Part shown: piece by piece, positions 16,005-25,545 of the stretch
How the letters are laid out: each line of letters opens with the position of its first letter
How positions within the stretch are numbered: position 1 is the stretch's first letter
NCBI GenBank assembly: GCA_016713885.1
Contig: JADJOF010000004.1
Location: 372,001-436,000 of the forward strand
Direction of reading: 5' to 3'
From: Bdellovibrionales bacterium
Lineage (GTDB): Bacteria; Bdellovibrionota; Bdellovibrionia; Bdellovibrionales; JAMPXM01
Length of the DNA stretch: 64,000 nucleotides
Notes under the pieces: model-generated
Databases searched by the model: none
What the model saw: the letters and a program-made list of their open reading frames with translations, nothing else
What the model was told of the DNA's origin: nothing
Program-made: the position numbers and the translations under genes

Positions 16005-17462
16005 ATGCTGTTCAACTCTCTATCGTTTCTCATTTTCTTTCCGTTGGTCACAGCTGGCTACTTCGCCCTTCCTCACCACCATCGTTGGTGGTTTCTTCTT
16101 GTGGCGAGCTGCTATTTCTACATGGCCCTTATCCCAATTTATATTTTGATTTTGGGTATAACTATCGTTGTCGACTATTATGCCGGAATTTGGATCGAAC
16201 AGTCACAAGGACGGCGGCGAACGCTATTCCTATGGGCAAGCATAGTCACTAACGTCGGAATTCTTTTTATTTTTAAATATTTTAATTTTTTCAATTCAAA
16301 CATCCGGCAGTTAGCGGAAGCTATAGGTTGGAACTACCCTCTACCGGCATTAGAGATTATCCTACCCGTCGGACTTTCTTTTCATACATTTCAGGCGATG
16401 AGCTACACTATAGAAGTCTATCGTGGCCGGCAAACGGCAGAACATCACTTCGGCATCTACGCACTATACGTCATGTTTTATCCCCAACTCGTAGCCGGCC
16501 CAATTGAGCGTCCTCAAAATATCCTTCACCAATTCTATGAAAAGCACTCGTGGGATATTGATCGCGCCATATCGGGCGTCGAGTTAATGACTTTGGGATT
16601 TTTTAAAAAGATCGTAATCGCCGATCGCCTTGCTCCACTGGTCAATCAAATTTACAGCAAGCCTCTTGAGTACCGCGGCTTACCTCTTATTCTTGCAAGT
16701 TATGCGTTCGCTGTTCAAATCTATTGCGATTTCTCTGGATACTCTGACATCGCACGTGGAACAGCACGAGTTATGGGATTTAAACTCATGGCGAATTTCG
16801 ATCGGCCCTACTCTTCAACATCAATTCCAGAGTTCTGGAGGCGATGGCACATCTCTCTTTCTAGCTGGTTTAAGGACTATCTTTACATTTCCATCGGAGG
16901 ACGAACAAAACGAATTCGAAATTCATTTATCGTTTTTCTCGTCAGTGGACTTTGGCATGGTGCCAACTGGCCGTTTGTCATCTGGGGGGCCTACCACGGT
17001 TCCCTTATGGCAATCTCATTCAAGACGCAAAAAATTAGAGAACGGATACGGCGCCGACTTCCTTTTCCCAATTTGGGGTACTGGCAACTGATGCAGACCA
17101 TTCTCACATTCAATCTAGTCTGTATCGGATGGATCTTCTTTCGTGCGAATAGTATACCCGATGCTGCATACATCGCGAGCAACCTGACAGATGAGCTCGC
17201 TAGTCAACTTCGACACCCCGCTGATTACCTAAGCGAACACAATCTAACGCTCTCTTCTGGCGAGTTCATGCTTGCACTCTTCGCGGTCGGCACCCTGATC
17301 GCTATCGAATACCCGCTGATTGGTTTACGTCTTCAAGAGTCAAGACACTCCTGGCCTAGGTGGATTAGAGCCTGCATGCTCTACGCGATGATCGTGCTCA
17401 TTCTTGTCACCGGACGGTTTGCTGCTGAGCACCATCTACTTTCAATTTTAGGAATCCCATGA
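16005..17462 (+). CDS. MBOAT-family O-acyltransferase (AlgI/DltB-like)
   Basis: This 485-residue multi-pass membrane protein has the conserved MBOAT core: PQLVAGPIERP at about 165, PEFWRRWHISLSSWFKDYLY in the middle, and the catalytic histidine in SGLWHGANW at residue 318. Proteins of this type move an acyl (usually acetyl) group across the inner membrane and attach it to polysaccharide, usually with a periplasmic partner. The next gene overlaps it by four bases (ATGA) and is the likely partner. Confidence 0.9.
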   Translation: MLFNSLSFLIFFPLVTAGYFALPHHHRWWFLLVASCYFYMALIPIYILILGITIVVDYYAGIWIEQSQGRRRTLFLWASIVTNVGILFIFKYFNFFNSNIRQLAEAIGWNYPLPALEIILPVGLSFHTFQAMSYTIEVYRGRQTAEHHFGIYALYVMFYPQLVAGPIERPQNILHQFYEKHSWDIDRAISGVELMTLGFFKKIVIADRLAPLVNQIYSKPLEYRGLPLILASYAFAVQIYCDFSGYSDIARGTARVMGFKLMANFDRPYSSTSIPEFWRRWHISLSSWFKDYLYISIGGRTKRIRNSFIVFLVSGLWHGANWPFVIWGAYHGSLMAISFKTQKIRERIRRRLPFPNLGYWQLMQTILTFNLVCIGWIFFRANSIPDAAYIASNLTDELASQLRHPADYLSEHNLTLSSGEFMLALFAVGTLIAIEYPLIGLRLQESRHSWPRWIRACMLYAMIVLILVTGRFAAEHHLLSILGIP

Positions 17463-18625
17463 CGACAAAATGGCGCTCGCTCCGCTGCAGTCTATTCCAT
17501 TCATATTGGCCTTATGTTTGGGTCCCTCTTGTTTTAATCTTTCTCTGCTTCGACTTTAAGTATCAAGAGTCGCTAACACGGCATCGGGTAGACAACGTCG
17601 CTTCATTTACCCTCGCGCCAGATCTTGTCAAAGCATCAGAGTATGTGCTTCAAGATGTCTTCTTCGACCCAATTTCTCGCTTCTCGAGTCGGGATACGAT
17701 CGTGATTATTGGCAATTCGGTCGCCGCCGGCTCTGGATCACTAGACAAACAATACTTCAACTCAAGGCTGGCAGAGACCCACAACGTCATCAATGCCGCA
17801 ATCGATGGAGAACAGCTACTTCCATCGTCTGTCCTGGCATTGCGCGGCATCGATGCTGAGTTTCAGTCCGGCAATCACGGCAGAGTCGATGTATTTGTTC
17901 TTTATCCTCCGTCTCGTCTCTATACCGGAGACTGGTTCAAAGTAACGGAATCTATATTTCAAACGGCCTGCTTCGATCCGACTCTTCGAAATTATTTAGG
18001 TACTCGCTGCACAGGTGTGAAAGAGCCGAAATGGAAAGAGTCTCTCGAGAACAGGTTACTCGCAATCATCTACGGCAACATGCGCTGTATTTTGTCGTCC
18101 TCAATCGTAATAAATTGGCTATCTTACGCAAACGTAACATGTTCCAAACTTTTCGAACGACAAAGAACAAGCCCCTCTTCACTAAAGGCGCTTCATGAAC
18201 AGCCCTTCTATGCACCCAATGGAACCTTCGAAACGTACAGCAGCAATTTTTTTCAACTAAATCTCAATATCCTTGGCTCTGAGACAGAAATTAAAAAGAC
18301 CGTGAATTCACTCGTCGAAAACATGATCCCAATCACTCAATACCTGAAAGAAAAGAATATCACGTCGAAGGTTCACTTCATCCTGACAACGGAGCTTCAA
18401 GCAGGTCTCGATCACTTTGAAAAAAGAAGATCGGGGATGTATAGAGATATCCGAGGAAAGCTCCTTAGGCAGATCAAATCGAAGGCGCCTCATTGGAACA
18501 TCATTGATCTACCGGCATTCGACGTCGACCAGTATTCTGACCTTACTCACTACAACGAAGCGGGGCTGGATAGGCTATCCCATACAATACAACTTAGCCT
18601 AAGTTCACCTCCGGTCCAGCAGTAG
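17459..18625 (+). CDS. SGNH/AlgJ-like membrane-anchored acylation partner
   Basis: This 388-residue protein has an N-terminal transmembrane anchor (WPYVWVPLVLIFLCFDF, about 17-35) and a periplasmic domain. An SGNH-like GNS motif sits at IVIIGNSVAAGSG (about 82-94) and a distal DLTHYNEAG (Asp/His block) near residue 360. This is the pattern of the hydrolase-fold partners that finish O-acetyl transfer in alginate and similar systems. It is coupled to the MBOAT gene. Confidence 0.65.
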   Translation: MTTKWRSLRCSLFHSYWPYVWVPLVLIFLCFDFKYQESLTRHRVDNVASFTLAPDLVKASEYVLQDVFFDPISRFSSRDTIVIIGNSVAAGSGSLDKQYFNSRLAETHNVINAAIDGEQLLPSSVLALRGIDAEFQSGNHGRVDVFVLYPPSRLYTGDWFKVTESIFQTACFDPTLRNYLGTRCTGVKEPKWKESLENRLLAIIYGNMRCILSSSIVINWLSYANVTCSKLFERQRTSPSSLKALHEQPFYAPNGTFETYSSNFFQLNLNILGSETEIKKTVNSLVENMIPITQYLKEKNITSKVHFILTTELQAGLDHFEKRRSGMYRDIRGKLLRQIKSKAPHWNIIDLPAFDVDQYSDLTHYNEAGLDRLSHTIQLSLSSPPVQQ

Positions 18626-18643
18626 CGCGAAACGAGAAACCCC

Positions 18644-20377
18644 GTGTTTAGAAAAATTGTTGAAATACTGTCAAACAGAGACCTTCGCCACTGGCTTCTT
18701 TGGAAAGCACGTCATCCAAGAGATCACGGGAGACGACTTCAACAAAGTCGCCCCCCATATCTAGAGATATCTACACCTCAGTGGACCACTCCCGACCGAC
18801 TTGAGTTGCCGAAGCTCCCTCCGTTTTTGAGTTCCGTCCATTCGTCTCAGCCGCCCCTAGTAAACCTCGCATCCTGTTCGATCTCGCTTGGCGACTTTTC
18901 TAACGAGACAATTTTTTCAAAACGCTTTGACGATACTGAGGACACATTTGCTATTCATCGCTTCGGGTGGATCTTACCACTTTTAAATGATGGCCTTATT
19001 TCGACCGAAAAGGCCGCAGCAATACTTTTGCGCTGGATACAGAATGTACCATCCCCACCTGAGGCTCTACATCCCTACACAATATCGGAACGATTTGCGC
19101 ATTGGGGAATTTTTCTTTGTCGTAGCCAATGCCATGAATACTGGGATCAAAAGACCACATCCATATTGATCAAAAGCGTAAACGAACAAGCCCTTTTGTT
19201 GCTAAACAACCTCGAGCACTATGAAGAAGACCTCACGGGAAATCATCTTGCCAACAATGCACGTGGCCTACTTTGGGCAGCCCTCATCACCGGCAATACG
19301 GACTTCGCCAAAGCTGGCGAATTGATTGCAATGAATGAGCTCGATCGAATCGTAAGTACTGATGGAATGCTACGGGAAGGCTCTTCCCACTATCAGTTTC
19401 TTATTACACGTAACTATTTTGAGATGTGGTGGCTTTCAAAAATTCTACACCTCAACAATCTAGCAAACGTTTCTACTGAACGCCTGCCCCGTATGGCTTA
19501 CGGCTGTCGCTTTCTTCGACCCCAAGGTCAATGGCCGCATATCGGCGACATTTCTCCTGACGCCCCCCCCACCTGGTTCAATCAAGTCCCGGAGGCAGTC
19601 GAATTCGCCATCGAATCAGAGCACGCCAGAGAAACGGTTCCCGCTACTGGTTGGGCGGCAAACTTTTTCGTCTCGGTTCCAGCACTACGAGACGCGACGT
19701 CTGGTCAGCTCGGTGACTTCACCCGACTTGATCAATTTGGATTTTCTTTACTTGTCCACACGAGCCGCCACGGACACCCTTTTCTTCCTGGGCACGGGCA
19801 CTGTGACGCCGGCTCCGCCGTTGCATTTTGGAATCGGCAACCACTATTAGTAGACCGTGGACGGGCCACCTATATAGCTCAAGACAGGAACGCCCTTTCG
19901 ACTTGGTTTCACAACGGGATCATCATTGACGGCGAAGAGCTTGAATTTTTACCTCGCGGCGTTTTTGGCCCGAACTACATTCATCATCGCACTGGCGCTC
20001 CGCCCCATGTTAGGTTAACCGATCATAAAATTGAAATATTCCATAGTGGACTAGCTTTGAAGAAAATTTTTGTAACTCGATCCTTTGAAATAAAAAGCGA
20101 TAGCGTATTGATCCACACCACGATCGAAGGAAAAGGACGGCGAGAGGTTCAATTGCTCTGTCATTGCGCTGATGTTGAAGCGGACATAACGTGGCCCATC
20201 GGCGGCCTCGTCTACCAACAAAGGGGAGCCTCACCAGATCCCAATCTAGGATCACGCAGTACGAAGTATGGCGAACGCATCCCATGTAACAGCTTCATTT
20301 GGAAAGCATTTATTGTTCTACCGTGGCGAGGCACCATCGTGGTTCAACCGAAACCAGCGCCGCAATCCTCCACCTAG
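18644..20377 (+). CDS. Heparinase II/III-family polysaccharide lyase-like protein
   Basis: This 577-residue protein has an alpha-toroid N-terminal half (NHLANNARGLLWAALITGN, EGSSHYQFLITRNYFEMW, with the Asn/His/Tyr lyase-type residues). A beta-sandwich C-terminal domain follows, including HPFLPGHGHCDAGSAVAFWN near residue 375-395. Such proteins occur in many capsule and O-antigen clusters and may trim uronate-containing glycan. I see no signal peptide. The start is GTG 18644. Its last 60 bases overlap the convergent glycosyltransferase gene, so the extreme C-terminus is uncertain. Confidence 0.75.
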   Translation: MFRKIVEILSNRDLRHWLLWKARHPRDHGRRLQQSRPPYLEISTPQWTTPDRLELPKLPPFLSSVHSSQPPLVNLASCSISLGDFSNETIFSKRFDDTEDTFAIHRFGWILPLLNDGLISTEKAAAILLRWIQNVPSPPEALHPYTISERFAHWGIFLCRSQCHEYWDQKTTSILIKSVNEQALLLLNNLEHYEEDLTGNHLANNARGLLWAALITGNTDFAKAGELIAMNELDRIVSTDGMLREGSSHYQFLITRNYFEMWWLSKILHLNNLANVSTERLPRMAYGCRFLRPQGQWPHIGDISPDAPPTWFNQVPEAVEFAIESEHARETVPATGWAANFFVSVPALRDATSGQLGDFTRLDQFGFSLLVHTSRHGHPFLPGHGHCDAGSAVAFWNRQPLLVDRGRATYIAQDRNALSTWFHNGIIIDGEELEFLPRGVFGPNYIHHRTGAPPHVRLTDHKIEIFHSGLALKKIFVTRSFEIKSDSVLIHTTIEGKGRREVQLLCHCADVEADITWPIGGLVYQQRGASPDPNLGSRSTKYGERIPCNSFIWKAFIVLPWRGTIVVQPKPAPQSST

Positions 20378-21196
20378 CCGCCGTATGACAGAAAATGGCA
20401 TCAAAATAACCGCCCACAGGGCTAAAATGTGTTCCCCGTGTTTAAATCGTACATGCATCGCCTCATAAAAAATGAGCGCTATCCGATAAAGATAGAGTGA
20501 AAACGGAACTAGGTGAGCGTATCGATCAGCAATTATTAGCGAGCACTCAAGGCGTCGAGAAGTGTTAAAACTAATCGAACCCGGTCGGATATGATACTTC
20601 GTCAGCGGTTGAGAAATAAAGCCTACCGCACCTAGCCGCACGATACGCAACCAAGTATCGTAGTCCTGAGCAGATCTCAAACTCTCATCCATTCCTCCAG
20701 CCTCAAGAAAGACTGCTCTACGTGTCGAAATTGTTGACGTCGCAAAGAAACAGCCTCGATAGAGTTTTCGGAATGGGTCGTCGTCCTTTTTTAGGCCAAG
20801 ATGCAGTGGGCGCGACTTGTATGGCCCGCCAATGGGTCCCATCAAGTCATCAGTTGCAACCAAAACGAAATCCATGCACTCCCGAATTTTTTCCCGCAAT
20901 TTTTCTATCTTAGTTGGCATCCATTCGTCATCGCCGTCTAAAAACGCGACCCACTCACCTCGTGCCTCTCGTACGCCGCGATTGCGAGCTGCGGCAGGCC
21001 CGCTATTCTTTTGTCGCAAAACCTTAACAGGATAGCTTTCTGCAATTTCTACTGTTCTGTCAGTGGATCCGTCGTCGACAACAATAATTTCGTCTGCAGG
21101 AGAAGTCTGCCCGAGTACTGACTCTAGGCATGCGGCCAGGCAGTCCTCAAGGTTATAGGTCGGAACAATAACGGAAATAGATGGCGTATGTTGCAT
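20318..21196 (-). CDS. Glycosyltransferase family 2
   Basis: This GT-A fold enzyme of 292 residues has SVIVPTYNLEDCLAACLESV at the start, then IIVVDDGSTDRT and the metal-binding AFLDGDDEW at about 88-96. Acceptor-side residues include GGMDESLRSAQDYDTWLR at about 170. It transfers one sugar from a nucleotide donor in the cytoplasm; donor and acceptor cannot be deduced. It is the last gene of the long minus-strand operon, 13 bases after asnB, and overlaps the convergent lyase gene. Confidence 0.9.
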   Translation of the reverse strand: MQHTPSISVIVPTYNLEDCLAACLESVLGQTSPADEIIVVDDGSTDRTVEIAESYPVKVLRQKNSGPAAARNRGVREARGEWVAFLDGDDEWMPTKIEKLREKIRECMDFVLVATDDLMGPIGGPYKSRPLHLGLKKDDDPFRKLYRGCFFATSTISTRRAVFLEAGGMDESLRSAQDYDTWLRIVRLGAVGFISQPLTKYHIRPGSISFNTSRRLECSLIIADRYAHLVPFSLYLYRIALIFYEAMHVRFKHGEHILALWAVILMPFSVIRRLGGGLRRWFRLNHDGASPR

Positions 21197-21209
21197 CAGC
21201 TCACCCGCT

Positions 21210-23000
21210 CTAATCTAGGTTGGCACAACAGAAAAGCTCCAACTGATACAGTGTCCAAATCTGATGAAAGTTTAAATTCGAATTCAAAAGTCTCTTATAT
21301 TTAATTTGATTCCACCATGGCCGCCTCTGAGCTCGCTCAGTGCTTAGGAGTCCCAGAGCCTCTTCGCGAAGCCCCGCTTCCATCCATTTTTTGACTGGTG
21401 AGTTGAACCCCAATTTAGGCAAATTGAAAACCGAGCTTGGTAATAGTGGTTTCGCAATCTCTCTCAACAGCCCTTTCCGCTGCCCATCAGGTGTGCGCTC
21501 ACTCGCGGGCACCCGAAGCGCCATCTCGACTAAGGGGTGATGCAGGAAAGGCACCCGACCCTCTATAGACGAAGCCATTGTTGTCCGATCAAAAAGATAC
21601 ATCAAGTTGTCAGGAACATAGGTATGAAGATCTGCATAAAGTCGTGCTGTTTCTCGATCACCACGAAACTGACCTAACCAACGGGTTTTGTTCGAATCTT
21701 GTTTCCCACTCGTGAGAAAGCTCGTCGGATTGGGAAATACAGCTGTATGGCCACGGTAATGGACCGCCGGATCGGAGTGGTAACTACCTGTTCGTATTAA
21801 CTTTCTTCCGAATTCACCACCCACTATTGTACCGACCAGCCGTAACGTCGAAGCAATAGGGGCAAGACGCCCCTCTAAGCTTGTCGGCACATGGTATGGA
21901 TAACCCGCAAAAATCTCATCTCCGCCCGTCCCCGCAAGAACGACCTTACAACCGTCTTCAGCCGCCTTTTTTGAAATGAAATGATTCGGCAAAACACCCG
22001 AATCTGCCACAGGCTCATCAAAATACGATAATATCGTCGGCAAATTTTCTAATAGATCGCCGGAGGTCAGATTAAATGTTCGATGATTCGTCCTATATCG
22101 CCGGGCAATGTCTTCGGCCACCGATGCTTCATCAACATCAGCATCTGCAAAGCGAATGGTATATGTAGACAAAGCCGTTCCCAAATGATGAGCAGCTCTC
22201 GCCACCACCAGACCGGAGTCAAATCCACCAGACAAAAAGGCCCCGACTTTTACATCTGATCGGAGGTGAAGCTCGATCGCTCGGTCGAACTCCGCCAATA
22301 AAGACTCCATAGACCATTCACTCGTGATATCACCTTGGACATCCCAGAAGGTGTTCGACCTTATTCCAGCATCCGAGATCTCCAGATGCGTCGCAGCGGG
22401 AACCTTCTCGACGTCGCGATAAATCGTGTTGGGCTGAAGCGTATACCCATAACTAAGATACTGCACGAGCCCCTGCTCCGAAAGCTCTCGTCCAACGGTC
22501 GAAACGCTCAATAGCGGTCGAATTTCTGAACACAATGCAACCGAAGTCCCTGTCTTAACAAGATAGAGTGGCTTAATACCAAACCGATCTCTCATTGCGT
22601 GCAACACGCCCTTTTTTTCATCCCAAATAACAATCGCAAACATGCCTTCGAGACGCTCGACAAGCTTAGGTCCCATGATGTCATAGAGATGTGCGATAAC
22701 CTCTGAGTCCCCCTGAGTTCGAAATTGAACACCTTGGGCAATGAGCTCGGAACGCAACTCGCGATAGTTATAAATTTCACCATTTAACACTACTACAACG
22801 GTTCGATCGTGATTGAATACAGGTTGATGCCCGCCAGCTAAATCCAAAATCGATAGTCGCCGAAAAAGAATTCTTGCCCGTCCGTTGGGATCAACATAGT
22901 CCCCACGATCGTCAGGACCACGATGCTCAAGAAGGCCGTTGGCCCGCTCCCAATTGTAGTCGACCTGAGACTGACCAAACATCGCCATGAAGCCGCACAT
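21210..23000 (-). CDS. asnB: Glutamine-hydrolysing asparagine synthase homologue
   Basis: This 596-residue protein has an N-terminal Ntn amidotransferase domain with Cys2 (MCGFMAMFG), LEHRGPDDRG and NGEIYNYRELR. A synthetase domain follows with the ATP loop FLSGGFDSGLV at about 255. In O-antigen clusters such enzymes (WbpS and relatives) turn a uronic-acid carboxyl into a primary amide rather than making asparagine; that is the likely role here. Its ATG shares a base with the stop of the upstream gene. Confidence 0.88.
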   Translation of the reverse strand: MCGFMAMFGQSQVDYNWERANGLLEHRGPDDRGDYVDPNGRARILFRRLSILDLAGGHQPVFNHDRTVVVVLNGEIYNYRELRSELIAQGVQFRTQGDSEVIAHLYDIMGPKLVERLEGMFAIVIWDEKKGVLHAMRDRFGIKPLYLVKTGTSVALCSEIRPLLSVSTVGRELSEQGLVQYLSYGYTLQPNTIYRDVEKVPAATHLEISDAGIRSNTFWDVQGDITSEWSMESLLAEFDRAIELHLRSDVKVGAFLSGGFDSGLVVARAAHHLGTALSTYTIRFADADVDEASVAEDIARRYRTNHRTFNLTSGDLLENLPTILSYFDEPVADSGVLPNHFISKKAAEDGCKVVLAGTGGDEIFAGYPYHVPTSLEGRLAPIASTLRLVGTIVGGEFGRKLIRTGSYHSDPAVHYRGHTAVFPNPTSFLTSGKQDSNKTRWLGQFRGDRETARLYADLHTYVPDNLMYLFDRTTMASSIEGRVPFLHHPLVEMALRVPASERTPDGQRKGLLREIAKPLLPSSVFNLPKLGFNSPVKKWMEAGLREEALGLLSTERAQRRPWWNQIKYKRLLNSNLNFHQIWTLYQLELFCCANLD

Positions 23001-24835
23001 TATCTATTCTCCTTTAAACCTGGGCCCACGCTCAATGCTTTTCTCAACTCTTCCGTTTCGACTGTGCCAAATATCATCTCACAATATCGTTCAATATAAG
23101 AATCGGTTGACGGCATTTCTGATTTATTTGAAGTAGCCCTAATAACTGATTCTCGAAAGTCGGCATCACTGCATACATTAATCTGACCGTTGTCTAAAAA
23201 TTCGCACGGATCTATATCCAAAACCATTTCAGCCCGATAGCGTAATACCGACTTTCCCATTAGCCACGCCTCGAATCCCGCGGTGGTGTCTTGGAAAAGA
23301 ATTGTTCCACAATCACTCATTGCATCATCAAGGTTACCACCACGCAGCTCTACCCGAAAAACTTCCTTGATTCGGCTTGAGGGCCTAAGAGAGACAGGAT
23401 GCGGCCTCACAACAAATGTGATTCCATCTTTGTGGCCTTGATCAGGAAAGGCCCTTTTTAGAGCACCCAAAATAGAATCAAGCAATGAATCATCCAATGT
23501 CAACAGCACCAGTACTCGCCGCGAGTCTGCCCCACAGCTTATATTTTTAGCTCGCCTCAATCTCTCTTTAATCCCTTTATACCGGAGACTCCCGACCAGG
23601 CGAAGCGACTCAGCAGGAGTGCCACCGTGCTCTAACGACTGTTTTTGGAACTGACCTGAGGTCAAAATAAGATCCGGCAGAGGTAAAAACCTCGCTTCCG
23701 TCTTTCCAAGAAAGTAGGAAAGCAACATTGACGGTATCGTCGCGTGTTGAAAGCCAATCGTCGAGACTCCATACGTCTTTGCGGCAAGAACCGTCAGTTT
23801 TTCCCAGGGCTGATTCTCATATGGAAATACGACCGTTCGCACTAGACCTGAAGCTAAAAATCTGTTCATGCAAAGATAAAAAAAATGGAAGTCAGACCAA
23901 GCTGCACGTCCAACATCAAGCCACCATTCACGACGAACTAGAATGTCGATCGGAAACGAACCGACCATAGGTTGTTTCAAAGTGCGAAGAAAAAATAGAG
24001 CCGTCAGTGAGCGCAGAAGATCGAACCAAGAGAAATGTAAAATCAGTGGCCAAAAGTAAGCGCCGCGATCAGCAATCTCACTATCAAAACCAAACATGCC
24101 CGGCGGAGAAAAACGGCAAAACTCCGTATCAACCAAGTATGTATGGAGATCACCAAGATAAGGATCGGTCCACCCCCTATCGGGAGCAATACATCGAGCC
24201 TGAGGAAGACTGTAGAAAGCTACTCCATTCTTCTTTATCGGAAACACCACTTCCCTCATCGCTTTTCGCTGTCGAATATAGGCCAAAATTGTACGGACGG
24301 CCCAGCCTAGCCGCTTCAATATTCCCAATAACAGCAATTTGACCCGTTCAAAAAAAAGCAGGAAGCAGACCGATCCTCCCCAAGACACTTTGAAAACCTG
24401 AAGAGAAAACTGCAGCTGACGGAAAAGCCACGGATCTTCGACTATAATTAAAATACTGCTTTGATCATATTCGCTTTGCTGGACCAGCTCATGAACGAGA
24501 GCGAGGTATAGAGAGAATAGAAAAATATCTGACGATGGTACCTTCCAAGACAGTGTGCTGCTCCACCAACCCACGATATCATGCTGATCGGAACCAATCT
24601 CCTCGATCATGTCTAAAAACGGCTGTCGCAACCGTCGTCCAATCTCATGAAGACGTCCATGTAAGGCCAGCTCTCGACCCCATCCATAGCGACTACCTAA
24701 AGCAACCCGTAAATCGGGGCCTTTTCCAAGGCAGAGCCATGACTGTCCGGCTTCTAGCGTTCCCGGAACTCTACTCTGATACACGATACGACACGACACG
24801 GCGAACCACTTCTCTAAAGTCTTACATAGCAACAA
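23000..24835 (-). CDS. Large surface-carbohydrate biosynthesis protein, candidate GT-B transferase
   Basis: This 611-residue cytoplasmic protein belongs, by overall pattern, to an uncharacterised surface-carbohydrate family found in O-antigen clusters of Leptospira and others (TIGR04326-like). The C-terminal half looks like a GT-B transferase: VSTIGFQHATIPSM, PDLILTSGQ, RVLVLLTLDDSL, VVRPHPVSLRP and FQDTTAGFEAWLMGKSVL. The last two resemble the donor-binding half of CMP- or CDP-dependent enzymes. It could transfer the unknown CMP-sugar made by this operon. The start is a TTG at 24835 after an in-frame stop, so the N-terminus is uncertain. Confidence 0.5.
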   Translation of the reverse strand: MLLCKTLEKWFAVSCRIVYQSRVPGTLEAGQSWLCLGKGPDLRVALGSRYGWGRELALHGRLHEIGRRLRQPFLDMIEEIGSDQHDIVGWWSSTLSWKVPSSDIFLFSLYLALVHELVQQSEYDQSSILIIVEDPWLFRQLQFSLQVFKVSWGGSVCFLLFFERVKLLLLGILKRLGWAVRTILAYIRQRKAMREVVFPIKKNGVAFYSLPQARCIAPDRGWTDPYLGDLHTYLVDTEFCRFSPPGMFGFDSEIADRGAYFWPLILHFSWFDLLRSLTALFFLRTLKQPMVGSFPIDILVRREWWLDVGRAAWSDFHFFYLCMNRFLASGLVRTVVFPYENQPWEKLTVLAAKTYGVSTIGFQHATIPSMLLSYFLGKTEARFLPLPDLILTSGQFQKQSLEHGGTPAESLRLVGSLRYKGIKERLRRAKNISCGADSRRVLVLLTLDDSLLDSILGALKRAFPDQGHKDGITFVVRPHPVSLRPSSRIKEVFRVELRGGNLDDAMSDCGTILFQDTTAGFEAWLMGKSVLRYRAEMVLDIDPCEFLDNGQINVCSDADFRESVIRATSNKSEMPSTDSYIERYCEMIFGTVETEELRKALSVGPGLKENR

Positions 24836-24867
24836 AAACCATCACGATAGATGCTTAGAATATACAA

Positions 24868-25545
24868 CTACTTGGCTATCAGATAGGTGCTCATCATCAC
24901 TTCAGAGAGAGGAGCTACCGCGGCACCGCGGATTGGATGCATATAACCGAAACGCGAAATTCCCTTCAAACCACAACATTTCTCTGTCACTGTTTGGAGC
25001 GCTTCGGCCGTGTTAACGATAATGTATGGTAAATGGAACTCCGTGTGCTTTGTATCGCCACCGTTAAAATCCATCCGAAAATAAGCTCTACTCTTATCTT
25101 CGATAGACTCCCCTACCGTCTCTCTCAAATCGAGTATCAGCTTCGACCCCGTACGGCTCCAGGCCAGCTCAATAACATCTCGCCAATTTTCGTTCAGATG
25201 CAAAATCCCAAGACAAATTACCAAGTCAAATGTTCGACCGCTTACGGCCTCAAAGTCAGTCTCTCCGGTGACATGAAATTCATGCTCCGGAAATTTTGCC
25301 TGCGCACGTTCAATCATCTCAGAACTAATATCAACTCCAGTATAACTAAAGTTAGCTAAGTGCTCACCAAGAACCGCAGCAAAACCTCCCTGCGCACAGC
25401 CAATATCGAGAACTGTCATCCCCTCAAAGAGACAATCCTTCAAAAAAAACCATTCGGAACTGTAAACGCCGGATGTCGTATTGCGGTGATGCTCAAAATA
25501 TTCCAAAACAGCCGGAAGAGCCCAGCCCAAATGATTCTCGCTCAT
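24868..25545 (-). CDS. Class I SAM-dependent methyltransferase
   Basis: This 225-residue protein has motif I VLDIGCAQGGFAAVL at about 47-60, motif II YTGVDISSEMIERA and the post-motif FDLVICLGILHL. It is a small-molecule type methyltransferase. Within an operon of sugar-modifying enzymes it probably methylates the sugar or its nucleotide form. Its ATG directly abuts the stop of the cyclase gene (TAGATG), so the two are coupled. Confidence 0.8.
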   Translation of the reverse strand: MSENHLGWALPAVLEYFEHHRNTTSGVYSSEWFFLKDCLFEGMTVLDIGCAQGGFAAVLGEHLANFSYTGVDISSEMIERAQAKFPEHEFHVTGETDFEAVSGRTFDLVICLGILHLNENWRDVIELAWSRTGSKLILDLRETVGESIEDKSRAYFRMDFNGGDTKHTEFHLPYIIVNTAEALQTVTEKCCGLKGISRFGYMHPIRGAAVAPLSEVMMSTYLIAK

